A DNA stretch of 64,000 nucleotides. Source: Geothermobacter hydrogeniphilus (lineage in GTDB: Bacteria; Desulfobacterota; Desulfuromonadia; Desulfuromonadales; Geothermobacteraceae). Below are positions 32,844 to 40,855 of the stretch, piece by piece. Each line of letters opens with the position of its first letter. Within the stretch, counting starts at the first letter, position 1. The stretch covers positions 1-64,000 of the forward strand of contig NZ_PPFX01000022.1 in NCBI RefSeq assembly GCF_002898515.1, read 5' to 3'. The translations under genes were made by a program, and so were the position numbers. Under the pieces are notes generated by a model that was given only the letters and a program-made list of their open reading frames with translations, was not told where the DNA came from and did no database searches.

Positions 32844-35510
32844 ATGTCCATCCCCCGTCTCTACCTGATTGACGGTTCAAGTTACATCTATCGCGCCTAT
32901 TATGCCATCCGCCACCTGAGCAACTCCAGGGGTATGGCGACCAACGCGGTGTACGGCTTCACCTCGATGCTGCTGAAGATCATTCGTGATGAACAACCCG
33001 ATTACCTGGCGGTGGTTTTCGACAGCCGGGGACCGACCTTCCGCAAGGACATCTATCCCGAATACAAGGCCAACCGCGCCGCCATGCCGGAGGACCTGGT
33101 GCCGCAGATTCCGCTGATCAAGCGGGTGGTGCAGGGTTTCCGCCTGGCCGCCTTCGAAGAGCCCGGTTACGAGGCGGATGATATTATCGCCACCCTGGCG
33201 CGCAAAGCCTCGGCGGAGGGCCTGGAGGTGACGGTGGTGACCGGCGACAAGGACCTGATGCAGATCGTCGACGAGCGGGTCAGCCTGCTCGATACCATGA
33301 AGGACAAACGTTTCGGTCCGGCGGAGGTGAGCGAGCGTTTCGGCGGCCCGGACAAAGTAGTCGAGGTCCAGGCACTGGCCGGTGACAGCTCTGACAATGT
33401 TCCGGGGGTACCGGGCATCGGCGAAAAGACGGCGAAGCTGCTGATCGATCAGTTCGGTGATCTTGAGACCCTGCTCGCCGGACTGGAGCAGATCAAACAG
33501 CCGAAGCGGCGCGCCAATCTCGAACAGTTCGCCGACCAGGCGCGGCTTTCGCGGCGACTGGTCACCCTGGTCGATGACCTGCCGCTGGAGCTGGACCGCG
33601 AGGTCCTGACCCCCGGCGAGCCCGATCGCGAGCAATTGACCGAGCTGTTCAAGGAATGCGAGTTCCAGCGCCTGCTGGACGAGTTCTCCAGCGACCCGCA
33701 GGCGGTTGCCGGCAGTTACCAGGCGGTGCTGACCGAGGCCGATTTCGATCAGCTGCTGCGGCGGCTGGAGGCGGCGGAGCGTTTCTGTTTCGATACCGAG
33801 ACCACCGGCCTCGATCCGTTGCGTGACGAGCTGGTCGGTCTCTCCTTTTCCGTCGAAGCCGGGCAGGCCTGGTACCTGCCGCTCGGCCATTACTACCTCG
33901 GCGCTCCGCCGCAGCTCGACCGGGAACCGGTGCTGAAGCGCCTGGCGCCGCTGTTCGCCGATTCGAACAAGGGCAAGATCGCCCAGAACGCCAAGTTCGA
34001 CGCGCTGGTGCTGCACCATGCCGGGCTGACTCTCGAAGGGCTGGTCTTCGACCCGATGCTCGCTTCCTACCTGGCCCGTCCGGCCGCCAAGTCCCACGGC
34101 ATGGACGCCATGGCCGCCGAACTGCTCGGCTACCGGCCGATCAAGTTTGAGGAGGTCTGCGGCAAGGGCAAGAACCGGATCAGTTTCGCCGAGGTCGAAA
34201 TCGAGCGGGCGGTGACCTATGCCGCCGAGGATGCCGACATCACCCTGCGGCTGGCCGAGACCCTGGCGCCGCTGCTGGAGGAAACCGGGCAGGAAAAGCT
34301 CTTTCGCGAGGTCGAACTGCCGCTGGAGCAGCTGCTGACTCGGATGGAGATCACCGGGGTGCGCATCGACGCCGACTTCATGGCCGGGCTGTCGCGGGAG
34401 TTCAGCGACAAGCTGCAGGCCCTCGAAAGCGGGATCCACCAGCTGGCCGGCGGCCCTTTCAACGTCGCCTCGCCGAAACAGCTCGGCGAGGTCCTCTTCG
34501 AACGCCTCAAGCTGCCGAAGGGGAAAAAGACCAGGACCGGCTGGTCGACCGATGTCGAAGTCCTCAACAAACTCGCCGAAGACCATGAGATCGCCCGGCT
34601 GATTCTCGATTACCGCTCGCTGGCCAAGCTGAAAGGGACCTACACCGACGCCCTGCCGAAGCTGATCCATGAGGAAAGCGGGCGCATCCACACCTCCTTC
34701 AACCAGGCGGTGACTGCCACCGGGCGGCTCTCCTCCTCCGATCCGAACCTGCAGAATATTCCGATCCGCAGTGAGGAGGGGCGGCGCATCCGCGAGGGAT
34801 TCATCCCGGAGCCGGGCTGCCTGATGCTGTCGGCCGACTACTCGCAGGTCGAGCTGCGGCTGCTCGCCCACATGGCCGAGGAAACCACCCTCAAGGAACA
34901 TTTCTGCAGCGGCGAGGATATCCACCGTCGCACCGCCGCCGAGGTGTTCGGAGTTTTTCCCGAGATGGTCAGCGACGAGATGCGCCGCAGCGCCAAGGCG
35001 ATCAACTTCGGCGTCATCTACGGCATCAGCGCCTTCGGTCTCGCCAAACAGCTCGGCATCGGCCGCAAGGAGGCGCAGGAGTACATCGACGGCTACTTCG
35101 CCCGCTACCCGAAGATCCGCGCCTTCATGGACAAGTGCATCGCCGAGGCCAAAGAGTACAAGTACGTGACGACCCTGCTCGGCCGCCGTTGCGCGGTGCC
35201 GGAGATCGACAGCAAAAACGGCGCCATCCGCGGCTACGCCGAGCGCAACGCCATCAACTACCCGGTACAGGGTTCGGCCGCCGACCTGATCAAGCTGGCG
35301 ATGCTCAGGGTGCAGCGGCGCATCGACGCCGAAGGGCTTTCATCCCGCATGGTACTGCAGGTGCATGACGAACTGGTGTTCGAGGTGCCGGAAGCGGAGC
35401 TGGATGCCATGCGGTCGCTGGTGAAGGAGGAGATGGAGTCGGCACTGGAGATTGATCTGCCGCTGGTGGTGGATGTGGGGGTAGGAGCCAATTGGCGCGA
35501 GGCGCATTGA
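32844..35510 (+). CDS. polA: DNA polymerase I
   Basis: A full-length repair and Okazaki-processing polymerase, 888 aa. The 5' nuclease domain (about 1-290) has VFDSRGPTFRKDIYPEYKANR and VPGVPGIGEKTA. The 3'-5' exonuclease is present with its Asp-Glu pair in FCFDTETTGLDPL and the VTYAAEDADITLRL motif. The polymerase domain has motif A (MLSADYSQVELRLLAH), motif B (RRSAKAINFGVIYG) and motif C (LQVHDELVFEV). The AAGGAGGATTC ribosome-binding site supports the start. No truncation or domain loss. Confidence 0.98.
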   Translation: MSIPRLYLIDGSSYIYRAYYAIRHLSNSRGMATNAVYGFTSMLLKIIRDEQPDYLAVVFDSRGPTFRKDIYPEYKANRAAMPEDLVPQIPLIKRVVQGFRLAAFEEPGYEADDIIATLARKASAEGLEVTVVTGDKDLMQIVDERVSLLDTMKDKRFGPAEVSERFGGPDKVVEVQALAGDSSDNVPGVPGIGEKTAKLLIDQFGDLETLLAGLEQIKQPKRRANLEQFADQARLSRRLVTLVDDLPLELDREVLTPGEPDREQLTELFKECEFQRLLDEFSSDPQAVAGSYQAVLTEADFDQLLRRLEAAERFCFDTETTGLDPLRDELVGLSFSVEAGQAWYLPLGHYYLGAPPQLDREPVLKRLAPLFADSNKGKIAQNAKFDALVLHHAGLTLEGLVFDPMLASYLARPAAKSHGMDAMAAELLGYRPIKFEEVCGKGKNRISFAEVEIERAVTYAAEDADITLRLAETLAPLLEETGQEKLFREVELPLEQLLTRMEITGVRIDADFMAGLSREFSDKLQALESGIHQLAGGPFNVASPKQLGEVLFERLKLPKGKKTRTGWSTDVEVLNKLAEDHEIARLILDYRSLAKLKGTYTDALPKLIHEESGRIHTSFNQAVTATGRLSSSDPNLQNIPIRSEEGRRIREGFIPEPGCLMLSADYSQVELRLLAHMAEETTLKEHFCSGEDIHRRTAAEVFGVFPEMVSDEMRRSAKAINFGVIYGISAFGLAKQLGIGRKEAQEYIDGYFARYPKIRAFMDKCIAEAKEYKYVTTLLGRRCAVPEIDSKNGAIRGYAERNAINYPVQGSAADLIKLAMLRVQRRIDAEGLSSRMVLQVHDELVFEVPEAELDAMRSLVKEEMESALEIDLPLVVDVGVGANWREAH

Positions 35511-35519
35511 GGGCTGATG

Positions 35520-35635
35520 AAAAGCACCCGTCTGCTGCGTTCCCCTTGTCCGCGTCGCTGCGGAGTAGCTGCCGCTACACCTCGCTCCTTGGCCTTCGGG
35601 CGCCTTGCATCCAGGCACTTTTGATCAGCCTTGGA
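35520..35635. repeat. CTGCTGCGTT palindromic dispersed repeat, copy 3
   Basis: TCTGCTGCGTTCCCC, then GTAGCTGCCGCTAC as central palindrome, then GGGCGCCTTGCATCCAGGC. It parallels the two copies between livK and livH. Confidence 0.6.
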
Positions 35636-35710
35636 ACGGTGTATGTGAGATGTGAGATGTGAGAACAAGCTTGTTCGCTCCTCGCACCTCGAGCCTTGAA
35701 CCTCGAACCC

Positions 35711-35748
35711 AAGGGGACAGTCCCTTTAAAGAGAGGGACTGTCCCCGT
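35711..35748. repeat. GGGGACAGTCCC palindromic repeat, copy 5
   Basis: AAGGGGACAGTCCC and GGGACTGTCCCC flank a TTTAAAGA spacer between polA and the AIM24-family gene. Degenerate CCTTGAACCTCGAACC heptamers adjoin it on the left. Confidence 0.75.
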
Positions 35749-35768
35749 GAACCTCGAAGGAGTTCCCC

Positions 35769-36746
35769 ATGCCCGATCCAACCGCCACCCGCGATAAATA
35801 CCAGCGCTTTGTCCGCGAATACAATCGGGGCGTCGACCGCTCGGTGCTGGGCGCCAGTTACGGGATTCCCGAGGAGCGGTTTTCGGCCTTCATCGACTTC
35901 CTGCGCCGCAAGGGGTTCCATCCCCGGCGACCGGCCCGGGACGGCTTCGCCCCGGCGCACGAGATCGATTTCGAGATTTTCGGTGACGACCTGCAGTTCG
36001 TCGAGATTGAACTTGATCCGGGGGAAACCGCCGTCGCCGAGGCCGGGGCGATGATGTACATGGATGGCGCCATCGAGATGGTGACCATCTTCGGTGACGG
36101 CAGCCACGAGTCGGGCGGGGTGATGGAGAAAATCTTCGGCGCCGGCAAGCGGGTGTTGACCGGCGAGAGTCTGTTCATGACCGCCTTCAGCAACCGCGGC
36201 GTCGGCAAGCAGCGGGTCGCTTTCGGCGCCCCCTATCCGGGCAAGATCGTGCCGCTCGACCTGGGGGAGATGGGCGGCGAGATGCTCTGCCAGAAACAGG
36301 CTTTTCTCTGCGCCGCCAAGGGGGTGGCGATCGATATCGCCTTCCAGAAGAAGATCGGCGTCGGCCTGTTCGGCGGCGAGGGTTTCATCCTGCAGCGACT
36401 GAAAGGGAACGGACTGGCCTTCGCCCACGCCGGCGGTATGGTGATTCGCCGCGACCTGTCTCCCGGCGAGACCCTCAAGGTCGATACCGGCTGTCTGGTC
36501 GCCCTGCAACCGCAGGTCAGCTACGACATCGAGTTCGTCGGCGGCATCCGCAACGCCGTGTTCGGCGGCGAGGGGATCTTCTTTGCTTCCGTCACCGGGC
36601 CCGGTACGGTCTGGCTGCAGTCGCTGCCCTTCTCCCGTCTGGCTGACCGGGTGATTGCCAGCGCCCCGGCGATGCGCGGCGGCCGCAAAGGTGAGGGGTC
36701 TCTGCTGGGGGCTCTGGGGGATCTTCTGGACGGGGATAATCGGTAG
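35769..36746 (+). CDS. AIM24/TIGR00266 family protein with an N-terminal extension
   Basis: The AIM24-type double beta-roll domain spans about residues 65-300. Motifs include [33 protein letters not shown], and [23 protein letters not shown]. The first 60 residues ([19 protein letters not shown] and the basic HPRRPARDG) form an extra charged helical piece. The role of these widely conserved proteins is unknown. The 3' end overlaps by 155 bp, tail to tail, with the histidine kinase on the other strand. Confidence 0.82.
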   Translation: MPDPTATRDKYQRFVREYNRGVDRSVLGASYGIPEERFSAFIDFLRRKGFHPRRPARDGFAPAHEIDFEIFGDDLQFVEIELDPGETAVAEAGAMMYMDGAIEMVTIFGDGSHESGGVMEKIFGAGKRVLTGESLFMTAFSNRGVGKQRVAFGAPYPGKIVPLDLGEMGGEMLCQKQAFLCAAKGVAIDIAFQKKIGVGLFGGEGFILQRLKGNGLAFAHAGGMVIRRDLSPGETLKVDTGCLVALQPQVSYDIEFVGGIRNAVFGGEGIFFASVTGPGTVWLQSLPFSRLADRVIASAPAMRGGRKGEGSLLGALGDLLDGDNR

Positions 36747-38292
36747 CAAAGGTGGTTTTGTCCGGCGGACTCTTGGGCGGTTGCTTGCGGATTGAGGTTT
36801 CCAGGGTCGGCAGGAAAATCTGGAAGGTCGTTCCGACGCCGACCTGGCTGTCGACGGTGATCCAGCCATGATGGTCCTTCACGATGCCGTGTACGATCGA
36901 CAAGCCGAGCCCCGACCCCTTGCCGATTGTCTTGGTGGTGAAGTAGGGGTCGAAGATTCTGTCGAGGATATCCTCCTCGATGCCGTGGCCGGTATCTCTG
37001 ACCTGCAGCCGCATATACTGTCCCGTGGGAAAACTGCTGCCCTTGGGTAGGTGATTGCGGGAGACCTCGACGGGAGTGATCTCGATGGACAGGGTTCCTC
37101 CTTCGGGCATCGCGTGGCCGGCGTTGATGCAGAGATTCATCAGCACCTGGTGGATCTGGGTTGAGCTGCCGTGGATGATCTTCTCATCCTCATCGATATG
37201 CTCTTCGATGGTGATTGTTGCCGGAATGACCTCGCGCAACAGCTCGACAGTTTCCTTCAGCACCGGGGACAGGCTCATGGGGGTCAGTTCGGTTTCCTGA
37301 TTGTTGCTGAAGGTGGCGATCCGCTTGATAAGATCTGCCGCCCGCTCACCCGCCTTGAGGACTTCTTCGATGCTTTTTTTCGCGGTCGGATTGTCCTGGA
37401 TACAGGTCAGGGCGACTTCGCTGTAGCCGAGGATGGCGGACAGGATATTGTTGAAATCATGGGCGATGCCGCCCGCCAGCAGGCCGAGGGCTTCCATCTT
37501 CTGTCCATGCCGCAGCTGTCTGAGCAGTTCGTTGTTTTCTGCCTCCAGGCGCTTTCTGGCACTTATGTCACGAGCGACGCAAAGTCTGTTCCAGTCGTCA
37601 CTGAAACCGACCACAGAGGTCGAGAGTTCGACCGGGAAATCTTCGCCGCCCGGCTTTCTGGCGACAGCTTCGACCGTTTTCCAGGTTCCCCCGCTGCTGT
37701 CATCGCGCAGGGCTCTAAAGCCCTCAGTGGCTTTCCGATCCTTGCCGGAGGGTGAGAACACCGAGTTGAAGGACAGGGGTTGAGCTGTTCCGTCGTCATG
37801 GGTAAACAGCCTGGTCGCGGCCGGGTTGCAGAAGGAAATTTCTCCCCGTCTGCTGATCATGAAGATGGCGTCGTCGATGGACGCGGTGATGGCCTCGGAG
37901 AGATTTTCCTGGATCTGCAGTGATTGCCGGGTCTGAAACAGGATCTTGTTCTGCTCGGACAGTTCTCCCCTGAGGTGTTGTCGTTCCTGCAGGATGGGAA
38001 GCCATTTCCAGAATCCCCAGGCGAGGAAGAAGTAACCGCATAGATAGGCCGTTTTTTCCAGGAAGGCTTCGCCGGGAGTGTCCCCGGCCACGAGGAGAAC
38101 GTTCAGGGCCGGGAAACTGTCCGAGACATCCAGCAGCAGCGCCAGCCCGATCAGGATGGTTCCAGTCATCACGGAAGCCAGCCCCGGTTGTCCGCGAAAA
38201 GTCGGATTGGCATTGATCTGCAGGATCTTGTACGCCATGAAGGCCACCATCAGCAGGCTTGCGGATTCCAGGGTCACGTCCAGAAGCATCAC
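36592..38292 (-). CDS. Membrane-anchored PAS histidine kinase
   Basis: Domains in order: N-terminal membrane region (about 1-95, three to four helices), coiled linker, PAS domain (about 130-255, with [15 protein letters not shown] at its end), HisKA with the phospho-acceptor His in [18 protein letters not shown], and HATPase with the N box ([12 protein letters not shown]), DTGHGI and [13 protein letters not shown]. It resembles NtrB-class kinases. The final 50 residues are Pro/Arg-rich, unlike any domain, and lie opposite the AIM24-family gene, so a receiver domain may have been lost. No response regulator is adjacent. Confidence 0.88.
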   Translation of the reverse strand: MMLLDVTLESASLLMVAFMAYKILQINANPTFRGQPGLASVMTGTILIGLALLLDVSDSFPALNVLLVAGDTPGEAFLEKTAYLCGYFFLAWGFWKWLPILQERQHLRGELSEQNKILFQTRQSLQIQENLSEAITASIDDAIFMISRRGEISFCNPAATRLFTHDDGTAQPLSFNSVFSPSGKDRKATEGFRALRDDSSGGTWKTVEAVARKPGGEDFPVELSTSVVGFSDDWNRLCVARDISARKRLEAENNELLRQLRHGQKMEALGLLAGGIAHDFNNILSAILGYSEVALTCIQDNPTAKKSIEEVLKAGERAADLIKRIATFSNNQETELTPMSLSPVLKETVELLREVIPATITIEEHIDEDEKIIHGSSTQIHQVLMNLCINAGHAMPEGGTLSIEITPVEVSRNHLPKGSSFPTGQYMRLQVRDTGHGIEEDILDRIFDPYFTTKTIGKGSGLGLSIVHGIVKDHHGWITVDSQVGVGTTFQIFLPTLETSIRKQPPKSPPDKTTFATDYPRPEDPPEPPAETPHLCGRRASPGRWQSPGQPDGRRAATAARPYRAR

Positions 38293-38325
38293 ACTCCCTC
38301 CAGGTCACGAAATTATCAGCCTATG

Positions 38326-38447
38326 CCTGAATCAGTGAATTCATTGCCGGCAAACAGCACAAGTCATTGACCCGCCCGCACTTTCCAAAAATCACATTCA
38401 GGTCAAGCACTTGCACTCTTCATCCGGCCTGAACCCACGGATTCAGG
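38326..38447. mobile_element. MITE-like element with CCTGAATC terminal inverted repeats, copy 2
   Basis: It runs from CCTGAATCAGTGAATTC to CCACGGATTCAGG. The internal words AGCACAAGTCATTGA and CAAGCACTTGCACTCT match the copy at 13707-13868. No coding capacity. Confidence 0.65.
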
Positions 38448-38575
38448 TCTGATTCTACCAGACGGTTCTCAAAAAAATCTCAAAATTAGTTTTTGCTTCT
38501 GAAATCTGTGTGAGATGTGAGATCCCGTGGTTCTTTTTGCCCTGCGTCCCGTCATGGGGTATCCTGTTCGACGTT

Positions 38576-39199
38576 ATGCGAACGTCTGTCGATAAAAGAA
38601 TCCGTCCGCTGCGCAACCAGCATGGCATCACCCTGATGATCGTCCTGGTGATGGTGGTGATCATGGGGTTGAGCATGGGGATCGCCGGCTCGACCTGGCG
38701 CACCGTGGTGCAGCGGGCCAAAGAGCAGGAGCTGCTGTTTCGCGGGGATCAGTACCGGCGGGCGATCGAGAGCTACTTCAGCGTCAAGCACGGCGGCAAG
38801 ACCGGGCTGTTGCCCTCCTCCCTCGAAGACCTGCTTAAAGATCCGCGATTTCCCGGCACCGTCAGGCATATCCGCAAGCTGTACAAGGACCCGATGACCG
38901 GAGAGGACTTCGTAATCATTAAAGATAAACGTTCCGGCGGCCGGATCAAGGGAGTGCGCAGCGACAGCAAGCAGGTGCCGTTCAAGAAGGACGGGTTTGC
39001 CAAGGAATACGAGAAATTCGCCGATGCCGCCAGCTACCGGGAATGGGAGTTCGTCTTCGAACCGCCCCGCGCCGGAAACCGCCGGGTGGCCCCCGGCAGG
39101 CCCGGCCAGGCCCGGCCGGGGCAGCCGCGAGGAGTGGTGGTTCCGCCGCCCTCCTCGGGGGCCGGAAGGCCCGGTCTGCCGCCGACCGAGGATAATTGA
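38576..39199 (+). CDS. Orphan pseudopilin-like (type II secretion/pilin) protein
   Basis: From the ATG at 38576 the 207-aa product has a basic leader ending NQHG, then ITLMIVLVMVVIMGLSMGIAG, a prepilin-like N-terminal helix without Glu at +5, as in GspK-type tip subunits. The soluble part (KEQELLFRGDQYRRAIESY, then DLLKDPRFPGTVRHIRKLYKDPMTG) resembles GspG-like proteins. The tail after residue 170 is Pro/Gly/Arg-rich low complexity. It lies outside the gsp operon and could act with that T2SS or a type IV pilus. The longer frame from 38510 is not preferred. Confidence 0.75.
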   Translation: MRTSVDKRIRPLRNQHGITLMIVLVMVVIMGLSMGIAGSTWRTVVQRAKEQELLFRGDQYRRAIESYFSVKHGGKTGLLPSSLEDLLKDPRFPGTVRHIRKLYKDPMTGEDFVIIKDKRSGGRIKGVRSDSKQVPFKKDGFAKEYEKFADAASYREWEFVFEPPRAGNRRVAPGRPGQARPGQPRGVVVPPPSSGAGRPGLPPTEDN

Positions 39200-39294
39200 C
39201 AGCTCGGGGGGGTGGTGTTAGATTGACACGCTTGCGATTACCATCCTGAGGCTGAGGCCGGGGATCATCCCTTCTTCGAGGAGGCCTTCTTCAC

Positions 39295-40650
39295 ATGGAA
39301 CCGAAACTGCAGCGACTCCTCGAAACCATTCGCCGCCTGCTGCGGCGCGGTGCCACCCAGAACATTTCCCGACTGCTCGGCAAGATCCATCCCGCCGACA
39401 TCGCCCATCTCTACCGCTATCTCGACCCGAAGGAACAGCAGGAGCTGTTCAACCTGATCCGCGAGCCCGAGGTGGCCGGTGAGGTGCTGGCCGAGCTCGA
39501 TCACGCCTTCAGCGCCCGGCTGCTGGAGCAGTTGACCGGGGTGCAGATCAGCATCATCCTGCAGAACATGCCCTACGACGATGCCGCCGACATCGTCCAG
39601 AACCTGCCGGAGGATCTCGCCGCCGAAGTTCTCAACCTGATGAAGGATGAGGATTCGGAGGAGATCGAGGGCCTGCTGCAGTACGAGGAGGACAGTGCCG
39701 GCGGCATCATGTCGACCGAGATCTTCTCGCTGCGCGAGGATCTGACCGTCAAGGAGGCGATCGGATCGATCCAGGAGGCCGAAGATGTCGAGATGGTTTT
39801 CTATCTCTATGTCACCGATGAGCACAACCACCTGGTCGGGGTGCTGTCGCTGCGCCAGTTGCTGACCGTCTCGCCCGCGACCGTGTTGCGTGAGGTGATG
39901 ATTCGCGACGTCATCAGCGTCCGTACCGACATGGACCAGGAGGAGGTCGCGCGGGTGGTCGAGAAATACAACATCCTCGCCGTGCCGGTTGTCGACGAGA
40001 GCAACAAGCTGATGGGTCTGATCACCGTTGATGATGTCATCGACGTCATCCGCGAAGAGGCGACCGAGGATATCTACAAGATGGCCGGCGCCAACGAGGA
40101 GGAGCTGCTGCTCGGCAACCAGGCCTTCAAGATCGCCCGGCTGCGGCTGCCGTGGCTGATCACCAACCTCTTCGGCGGGGTCGCGACCGGTTACCTGATG
40201 TGGCTGTTCAAGGTCACCATCAAGGATGTCATCGCCCTGATCTCTTTCATCCCGGTCATCACCGGCATGGGCGGCAATGTCGGCGGTCAGTCGGCAACCA
40301 TCGTTGTGCGCGGCTTCGCCACCGGCAAGATCGACATGACCACCCTGCGCAAGGTGTTCTTCAAGGAGATGCGGGTCGGCATGATCATGGGCGTGGTCTG
40401 CGGCCTGACCGTCGGCCTGGTCGCCTGGGGATGGCATCACAACCCCTATCTCGGCATGGTGGTCGGCCTGGCGATGACTGTCGCCATCAGTGTCGCCGCC
40501 ACCATGGGCGTCCTCGCCCCGACCTTTTTCAAGAAAATCGGCGTCGATCCCGCCATCGCCGCCACCCCCTTCGTCCAGACCGCCAACGATATCACCGGCA
40601 TCCTGATCTATTTCGCCACCGCGACGATGTTTATCCAGTATCTGAAGTAG
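39295..40650 (+). CDS. mgtE: Magnesium transporter MgtE
   Basis: A 451-aa inner-membrane Mg2+ channel. The cytoplasmic N domain (about 1-130, helical repeats such as LGKIHPADIAHLYRYL) and CBS pair (about 135-260, DEEHN-like loops and ILAVPVVDESNKLMGLITVDDVID) sense Mg2+. The C-terminal pore domain has five transmembrane helices with FIPVITGMGGNVGGQSATIVVRG. Length and architecture are standard. A - strand reading across the gene is a shadow. No magnesium riboswitch was recognised upstream. Confidence 0.95.
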   Translation: MEPKLQRLLETIRRLLRRGATQNISRLLGKIHPADIAHLYRYLDPKEQQELFNLIREPEVAGEVLAELDHAFSARLLEQLTGVQISIILQNMPYDDAADIVQNLPEDLAAEVLNLMKDEDSEEIEGLLQYEEDSAGGIMSTEIFSLREDLTVKEAIGSIQEAEDVEMVFYLYVTDEHNHLVGVLSLRQLLTVSPATVLREVMIRDVISVRTDMDQEEVARVVEKYNILAVPVVDESNKLMGLITVDDVIDVIREEATEDIYKMAGANEEELLLGNQAFKIARLRLPWLITNLFGGVATGYLMWLFKVTIKDVIALISFIPVITGMGGNVGGQSATIVVRGFATGKIDMTTLRKVFFKEMRVGMIMGVVCGLTVGLVAWGWHHNPYLGMVVGLAMTVAISVAATMGVLAPTFFKKIGVDPAIAATPFVQTANDITGILIYFATATMFIQYLK

Positions 40651-40676
40651 GGTGGAGGTGTGCTGAACCGATTTCA

Positions 40677-40705
40677 TTGACCAACCCGGATATTTTTCCT
40701 ATCCT
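40677..40705 (+). promoter_or_regulatory. Promoter of the hsd operon
   Basis: TTGACC (40677-40682), a 17-bp spacer and TATCCT (40700-40705) form a good housekeeping-type promoter just after mgtE. The predicted transcript would start near 40712, giving a leader of about 145 nt before hsdM. Confidence 0.6.
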
Positions 40706-40738
40706 GCACGCTGTTTGATTGTTTTTCCCGGAGGGGTT

Positions 40739-40765
40739 ATGCAGGATGGGATGCTGAAGTTCTGA
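40739..40765 (+). CDS. 8-codon leader ORF upstream of hsdM
   Basis: A strong ribosome-binding site (CGGAGGGGTT) precedes ATG at 40739, which encodes MQDGMLKF and a TGA stop. The stop lies one base before the left arm of an intrinsic terminator. This layout is that of a translated leader peptide in an attenuator, but the codons show no obvious amino-acid bias that would reveal a signal. Confidence 0.4.
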   Translation: MQDGMLKF

Positions 40766-40766
40766 G

Positions 40767-40814
40767 AACCGTTTGCCTGTGGCTGTTGCAGCCGGGCAGG
40801 CGGTTTTTCTGTTT
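40767..40814 (+). terminator. Intrinsic terminator in the hsdM leader
   Basis: AACC...GCCTG.GGCTG pairs with CAGCC..CAGGC.GGTT with small internal loops, followed by TTTTTCTGTTTT. It sits about 50 nt upstream of the hsdM start and downstream of the promoter, so readthrough must be allowed for hsd expression. A second small hairpin (GGGGG and CCCCC) follows at about 40816-40832. Confidence 0.6.
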
Positions 40815-40855
40815 TGGGGGTGGATTGCCCCCCGTAACGATACCTGAGGCAGATT

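Noticed and set aside
32877-34925. 682-aa - strand ORF
   Set aside because: Antisense shadow of polA.
39200-39294. Magnesium riboswitch before mgtE
   Set aside because: The gap is under 100 bp, with no recognisable M-box structure.
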